A stretch of DNA of 64,000 bases from Prochlorococcus sp. AG-679-M10 (GTDB taxonomy: Bacteria > Cyanobacteriota > Cyanobacteriia > PCC-6307 > Cyanobiaceae), in the NCBI GenBank assembly GCA_003210655.1, contig QCUQ01000001.1:62001-126000 (forward strand), read 5' to 3'. The notes beneath the pieces were generated by a model, which made no database searches, had not been told where the DNA came from, and saw nothing but the letters and a program-made list of their open reading frames with translations. Below, one piece after another: positions 60,642 to 64,000 of the stretch (positions within the stretch are counted from its first letter, which is position 1; every line of letters begins with the position of its first letter). The translations under genes and the position numbers were made by a program.

Positions 60642-60844
60642 AAATACATTTATAAAATTTAATACTACTATTGCATGGCGTTTTAATAACTCAAGAAAGT
60701 TTTATACAAGAATCTGTATTAGTTAAGTTAAAAAGTTTCTATCTTCTTCTTACTAACTTCCTTTATTAAAAAGTTAACTTTAAAGTACATTTATTCATAC
60801 TCAAAAAGTGTCCAAAATAATATTTAAATTTTAACTAATAAAAA

Positions 60845-60982
60845 CTATTGCTTTTTAAACATTGCATTCTGATTGGATAACCAAAATATTAGAAAAATAA
60901 AGAACGATAATAATGCCCCAGAAAAAATTGAAATAAAGAAGAATTCAGTAGTTATATCAGAATTAACAAAAAATAAATACAT
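60845..60982 (-). CDS. Small one-helix membrane protein, 45 aa
   Basis: MYLFFVNSDITTEFFFISIF then SGALLSFFIFLIFWLSNQNA and MFKKQ. It lies 14 bases downstream of the PsbN-like gene on the same strand and may be co-transcribed. Function unknown. Confidence 0.55.
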   Translation of the reverse strand: MYLFFVNSDITTEFFFISIFSGALLSFFIFLIFWLSNQNAMFKKQ

Positions 60983-60996
60983 TTAAATATACTTTA

Positions 60997-61212
60997 TTAA
61001 TGAATATGATCTGCTTCATTATGGTTTTGACTATTATGTCCATGAGCGATACCTAATTCATGTAACCTTGCATGCTCCTTAATTGTATCTCTTAATTTAT
61101 ATGATGAGGGTCCAACTGTTGTGTAGATTCCATATCCTATTGAACCAAAAAGTAGTAGACCAATACTCCCTAAAAGTAAAAATAATGTTGGATCTTTAGT
61201 TACACCTAGCAT
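60997..61212 (-). CDS. PsbN-like membrane protein with histidine-rich tail, 71 aa
   Basis: The helix LFLLLGSIGLLLFGSIGYGI is followed by YTTVGPSSYKLRDTIKEHAR. This matches the PsbN pattern of helix, (F/Y)xxYTxxGPPSxxLxDPxxEH. It differs by an N-terminal extension and a histidine-rich tail (ELGIAHGHNSQNHNEADHIH), which might bind metal. PsbN is needed for PSII assembly and repair. True psbN usually lies near psbH or psbB, so this is probably a paralogue. Confidence 0.65.
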   Translation of the reverse strand: MLGVTKDPTLFLLLGSIGLLLFGSIGYGIYTTVGPSSYKLRDTIKEHARLHELGIAHGHNSQNHNEADHIH

Positions 61213-61515
61213 GTTTTTTAAAATTTAAATACTCATATAAACCTAGATATTTTATTAAAAAGATTCAAGTTCAAAATATATAAACTAAAGGGACAAATTA
61301 TAAACTTAAATATAAAAGTTAATTGATTAGAATGTATTCGTTAATTATTATTTAAAATTAATTATCACGAATTTATATATTAAAAATATTTTTTAAAGTA
61401 ACTTAAAATACATATTAGTGTATGAAGAATTTTCAATCACTTGTTAATAAAGAATTTAAATTAAAAAAATATATTTGAAAGTTGGTATAAACTAATAAGC
61501 AATTAACTCTTTTTT
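61213..61515. other. Non-coding spacer
   Basis: Extremely AT-rich divergent intergenic region. No ORF with protein-like composition was seen. It should hold promoters for the PsbN-like gene and the 56-residue gene. Confidence 0.4.
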
Positions 61516-61686
61516 ATGGAACTTGAGTCAATTTCAACTCCAAATAATAATTCTTCCAAAAATGGGGTTGGGAAGAAGTTTTTAATAATTTCTATATCAC
61601 TGACAGTACTATTAAATCTATCTGTTGCTATTTGGTTTTTTATATACGTCCAACAAAACGGTTTAGATAAATTTTTAATTAAATGA
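61516..61686 (+). CDS. Small one-helix membrane protein, 56 aa
   Basis: A polar N-terminus (ELESISTPNNNSSKNGVGKK) leads to a helix (FLIISISLTVLLNLSVAIWF) and a short tail. Its stop overlaps the ATG of the next gene (ATGA), so translation is coupled. Confidence 0.6.
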   Translation: MELESISTPNNNSSKNGVGKKFLIISISLTVLLNLSVAIWFFIYVQQNGLDKFLIK

Positions 61687-61763
61687 AAAGATTTCTGCTG
61701 CCTGTAATAGTTTTATTAGGTGTTATTTATGGTTGTGGTTTATTTTGGCTACTTTGGCATTAA
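61683..61763 (+). CDS. Single-helix membrane peptide, 26 aa
   Basis: MKRFLLPVIVLLGVIYGCGL then FWLLWH. Starts in an ATGA overlap. It may be a lipoprotein-like or photosystem-type microprotein; too short to classify. Confidence 0.5.
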   Translation: MKRFLLPVIVLLGVIYGCGLFWLLWH

Positions 61764-61820
61764 GAAATTATTGATGGTTGGTATAAAATCATAAGTAATA
61801 AACTTATTTTTAAAAAGTAA

Positions 61821-62243
61821 TTGTATTTTCTTTTAGTTGAAATAATAAAACCTATAAATTGTGTTTTAGTTTCAGAAGACGTCCCCAGTATTTCTATAGT
61901 TTTATCTGAAAGAAGATCTAAAGCGCTTAAGGGAACCATTTCAAATGAGAAAAATATTACAGGTACTTTTTACACACACAAACCAACTCAAATAAAGCCT
62001 TCAAGCTGGAGCTTTGAAAACAAAGATATTAAATTTAGTGGAGAAGCGATACTCCTAAAAGGTAATGAAATATGGCATCCTTATCAAACAGAAATCAAAT
62101 CCTATGAAGTTGATAAAGTTCTATTTTCAGGTTTATCGTCAAAGCTATCAAAGGTTAGCAATGAAAGAAAATTACTAAAAGCTACTTCTGGTTTTTTTAA
62201 AATTGGTAATGGGTGTTATGGAGGTAGGATAAATAAAGTTTAG
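61821..62243 (+). CDS. Hypothetical protein, 140 aa
   Basis: TTG start; the N-terminus YFLLVEIIKPINCVLVSEDV is moderately hydrophobic. The body has beta-strand character (ITGTFYTHKPTQIKPSSWSF, IKFSGEAILLKGNEIWHPYQ) and ends GNGCYGGRINKV. No family recognised; a 5' truncation is possible because no ATG is available. Confidence 0.55.
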   Translation: MYFLLVEIIKPINCVLVSEDVPSISIVLSERRSKALKGTISNEKNITGTFYTHKPTQIKPSSWSFENKDIKFSGEAILLKGNEIWHPYQTEIKSYEVDKVLFSGLSSKLSKVSNERKLLKATSGFFKIGNGCYGGRINKV

Positions 62244-62266
62244 CAATACTTTTTAAGAAGATTATA

Positions 62267-62500
62267 TTAATTTCCACCTTCTCCAAAGTTGTAAGATGGC
62301 GATGTATCTTGGCTTTTTATTTTTACGCCATTAATAACTTTATTAGAAATATTTTTTAATTCACTTCCTGTAAATTTAAATCCTGAATCATTTGCTATTT
62401 TGGCAATCTCATCAGCAGTCCCAACGCCTAAAACTTGATCAAGAAGATTTTTGTTTTTTTGGATTTCCATTAAAAATTTTTTTATTTGATCTTCTGACAC
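62267..62500 (-). CDS. Nif11-type leader-like protein, 77 aa
   Basis: The first 50 residues, SEDQIKKFLMEIQKNKNLLD, then GTADEIAKIANDSGFKFTGS, match the Nif11 domain used as a leader for ribosomally made peptides, including prochlorosins in relatives. The C-terminal part (KIKSQDTSPSYNFGEGGN) has no cysteine and no core after a double-glycine site; GG is at the very end. No lanthionine synthetase is seen in this window. It may be a free-standing Nif11 protein. Confidence 0.82.
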   Translation of the reverse strand: MSEDQIKKFLMEIQKNKNLLDQVLGVGTADEIAKIANDSGFKFTGSELKNISNKVINGVKIKSQDTSPSYNFGEGGN

Positions 62501-62744
62501 TAAAAATAAATTGAATTCAATAATCTATCTAATAATAAAAGAACCTTTCAAAATTTTAATGGGGTCGATTGAAATAAATCAAAGGTTATTCAATTAGGTA
62601 TAAATTTTTTCTTTTAAGTGTAAATATCTTATTCTTATCTAAAAAACTTAAAGAATTGGTTAATTTAGATTTTTGTTTAAATAAATGTTTGAAGCTCTTG
62701 CTTATTTACTGATTGGTAAAAAACAAAGTAATTAAAAAATTAAT

Positions 62745-62846
62745 ATGGAATCATCTCAAGAAATAATTTTAATTGCTTTAGGATTACTGATAGTAGTCTT
62801 TGATGGAACATTAGCTTTAAGACTTGGCATAAGCTTAAAGGATTAA
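62745..62846 (+). CDS. Single-helix membrane peptide, 33 aa
   Basis: MESSQEIILIALGLLIVVFD then GTLALRLGISLKD. Helix with an acidic residue near its end. Six bases before the next small gene on the same strand. Confidence 0.55.
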   Translation: MESSQEIILIALGLLIVVFDGTLALRLGISLKD

Positions 62847-62852
62847 ATTTTG

Positions 62853-62975
62853 ATGAATTTCAACATATTATTTCCCTTAATAGTCGGTTTATCGATCTGG
62901 ATATATGGGAACATCCTTTTGGTCATAAAGCTGCAAACCAAAACACCTGAGAAAAATTCTTGGGATGTAAATTAA
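62853..62975 (+). CDS. Small one-helix membrane protein, 40 aa
   Basis: MNFNILFPLIVGLSIWIYGN then ILLVIKLQTKTPEKNSWDVN. Directly follows the 33-residue gene. Function unknown. Confidence 0.57.
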   Translation: MNFNILFPLIVGLSIWIYGNILLVIKLQTKTPEKNSWDVN

Positions 62976-63116
62976 ATATTACTTTATTAAAAGAGATTGC
63001 AGGAAGAAATATAAACGTTACTTAAATCTGCAACAAAAGCTACTTTAAAAGTTGAGGAATTAACGATTACTAATTCTATTTTTGCTGTTATAAAATAATC
63101 AAAATATTTTTAATTG

Positions 63117-63233
63117 ATGTCTTCAGGAATTTATTTGATTCCAATTTTTGTTATTGGTTCAATTTATCTTTTCAGATCAACTAAGGATCTTATTAAAAAT
63201 AAAAAAATTAACTATGAGCGATCCCAAGAATAA
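63117..63233 (+). CDS. Single-helix membrane peptide, 38 aa
   Basis: MSSGIYLIPIFVIGSIYLFR then STKDLIKNKKINYERSQE. It overlaps the next gene's start by 20 bases in another frame. Confidence 0.52.
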   Translation: MSSGIYLIPIFVIGSIYLFRSTKDLIKNKKINYERSQE

Positions 63234-63477
63234 TTTAAACTCCTTAAAAAAAGAATCTGAAAAATCATTGGAAGTATCTAAAAACTCGATAAATAAAAAG
63301 AAGATTAATGAGCGTTTTCATTTGAATTCACTTATCACAAAAAATATCTCACTTTTCACAAAAAATCCAAACTATAAAATGTTAGCTTGGCTTATTGTTC
63401 AATTGATAATATTTTCCCTATTTGTTTTTGCAGTTAATATTTTTAAAAATAATCTTATACCTTATTTTAATACTTGA
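63214..63477 (+). CDS. Small membrane-anchored protein, 87 aa
   Basis: Start at ATG 63214 (MSDPKNNLNSLKKESEKSLE); the ORF track start at 63148 lies within the previous gene. A lysine-rich N-terminal region precedes one helix (MLAWLIVQLIIFSLFVFAVN). The N-in, C-out layout is likely. Function unknown. Confidence 0.6.
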   Translation: MSDPKNNLNSLKKESEKSLEVSKNSINKKKINERFHLNSLITKNISLFTKNPNYKMLAWLIVQLIIFSLFVFAVNIFKNNLIPYFNT

Positions 63478-63531
63478 GAATTTTAGTATTTAGGTCTCAT
63501 ATATTATTAATTATTACTAATGAATAATATA

Positions 63532-63762
63532 TCAAAGTGATTTTTCTATGATCCAGCGATATCCACCACTTCTATCATTCTCTCGGTAACAAATTCCTAT
63601 TAAATCTCCATTTTTTCTTCGCAAGGAGCACTCTATACCATCTTGCGTTTTATAAAAACTTGATGAATTAGGACAGAGTTCTTCACCTTCTTTATTCATT
63701 TTTTCAATAATCATTGCCCATACTACTTTTAAATCAATATCGTCAAAATTATTAGATTGCAT
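63532..63762 (-). CDS. Conserved hypothetical protein, 76 aa
   Basis: DIDLKVVWAMIIEKMNKEGE, then CPNSSSFYKTQDGIECSLRR and GDLIGICYRENDRSGGYRWI. Soluble alpha/beta composition with three cysteines. No family recognised. Confidence 0.62.
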   Translation of the reverse strand: MQSNNFDDIDLKVVWAMIIEKMNKEGEELCPNSSSFYKTQDGIECSLRRKNGDLIGICYRENDRSGGYRWIIEKSL

Positions 63763-63972
63763 TTAAATTCTTTTAAAGTAATAATAAATCTCTTATAAAT
63801 TTTTAAAAATTAATTTTTACTAAGCTCTATTTCATTACCTACATAAAAAAATTACACAAGTTACCAATCAATATTGCATTAAAGTTATCTTTACTAAATC
63901 CCATATTACTTTCCTAATTAAAGAGTTTAGTAGATTATAAATTTTACAACCAAAAAGTTTGGGTAACGCCTC

Positions 63973-64000
63973 ATGGAACCTCAAAAAATTACTAAGATCC
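63973..64000 (+). CDS. Possible 5' end of a gene at the window edge
   Basis: ATG 63973 opens MEPQKITKI and runs off the window. The preceding 200 bases contain no other feature. Too short to judge. Confidence 0.3.

Noticed and set aside
1-64000. CRISPR array or restriction-modification or toxin-antitoxin system
   Set aside because: No regularly spaced repeats with unique spacers were seen, and no Cas, methylase-restriction or recognised toxin gene; the only tandem repeat is inside the coding region at 59660.

Overview
The window looks like chromosomal DNA of a high-light-adapted Prochlorococcus. It is very AT-rich and gene-dense, and genes overlap or nearly touch. It carries a plant-type [2Fe-2S] ferredoxin, a photosystem II S4-domain protein, two fatty-acid desaturases, ten high-light-inducible (hli) genes and many 26-90 residue one-helix proteins typical of marine picocyanobacteria. 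The assignment rests on gene content and on remembered family sequences; no database search was run.

Region 1 (1-21 kb) is mostly conserved backbone: truB, a SpoIID-like protein, ribonuclease Z, a lumenal pentapeptide-repeat protein, ferredoxin, prmA, serA, the PSII S4 protein, tRNA-Val(GAC), a flavin-binding PNPOx-like protein, DoxX, a photolyase-like flavoprotein, a stand-alone NAD-ligase-type adenylation domain, an SDR, murD, pirin, DUF1643, DUF2214, a GAF protein and an HI0933-type flavoprotein. Region 2 (21-37 kb) alternates ordinary genes (DMT permease, RRM protein, extended SDR, two desaturases, LOG-like protein, HAD hydrolase, SRAP protein, DUF938 methyltransferase) with many tiny unannotated genes, plus a decayed cupin gene and a frameshifted DUF805 gene.

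Region 3 (37-64 kb) has the character of a hypervariable genomic island. It holds ten hli genes in five clusters, several small photosystem-subunit-like proteins (a PsbY/PsbF-like chimera, a second PsbY-like gene, a PsbN-like gene), a Nif11-type leader-like protein, a CP12-like peptide, a decayed tyrosine integrase, at least six other broken genes, and two families of short dispersed repeats. One repeat family is a terminator-like hairpin that follows four of the five hli transcripts or transcript remnants. A few backbone-like genes (LptF/G permease, DUF3764, DUF2839, 2OG-Fe(II) oxygenase, DUF3303, DoxX) interrupt it.

Functionally, the hli proteins, desaturases, photolyase-like protein, small PSII-like proteins and DoxX proteins point to light-stress and membrane adaptation, although only the hli and desaturase families have well-established roles there. 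The best candidates for something undescribed are the haem-ligand-lacking PsbY/PsbF-like chimera with its neighbours, the helix-hli fusion, and the two hli-island repeat families.
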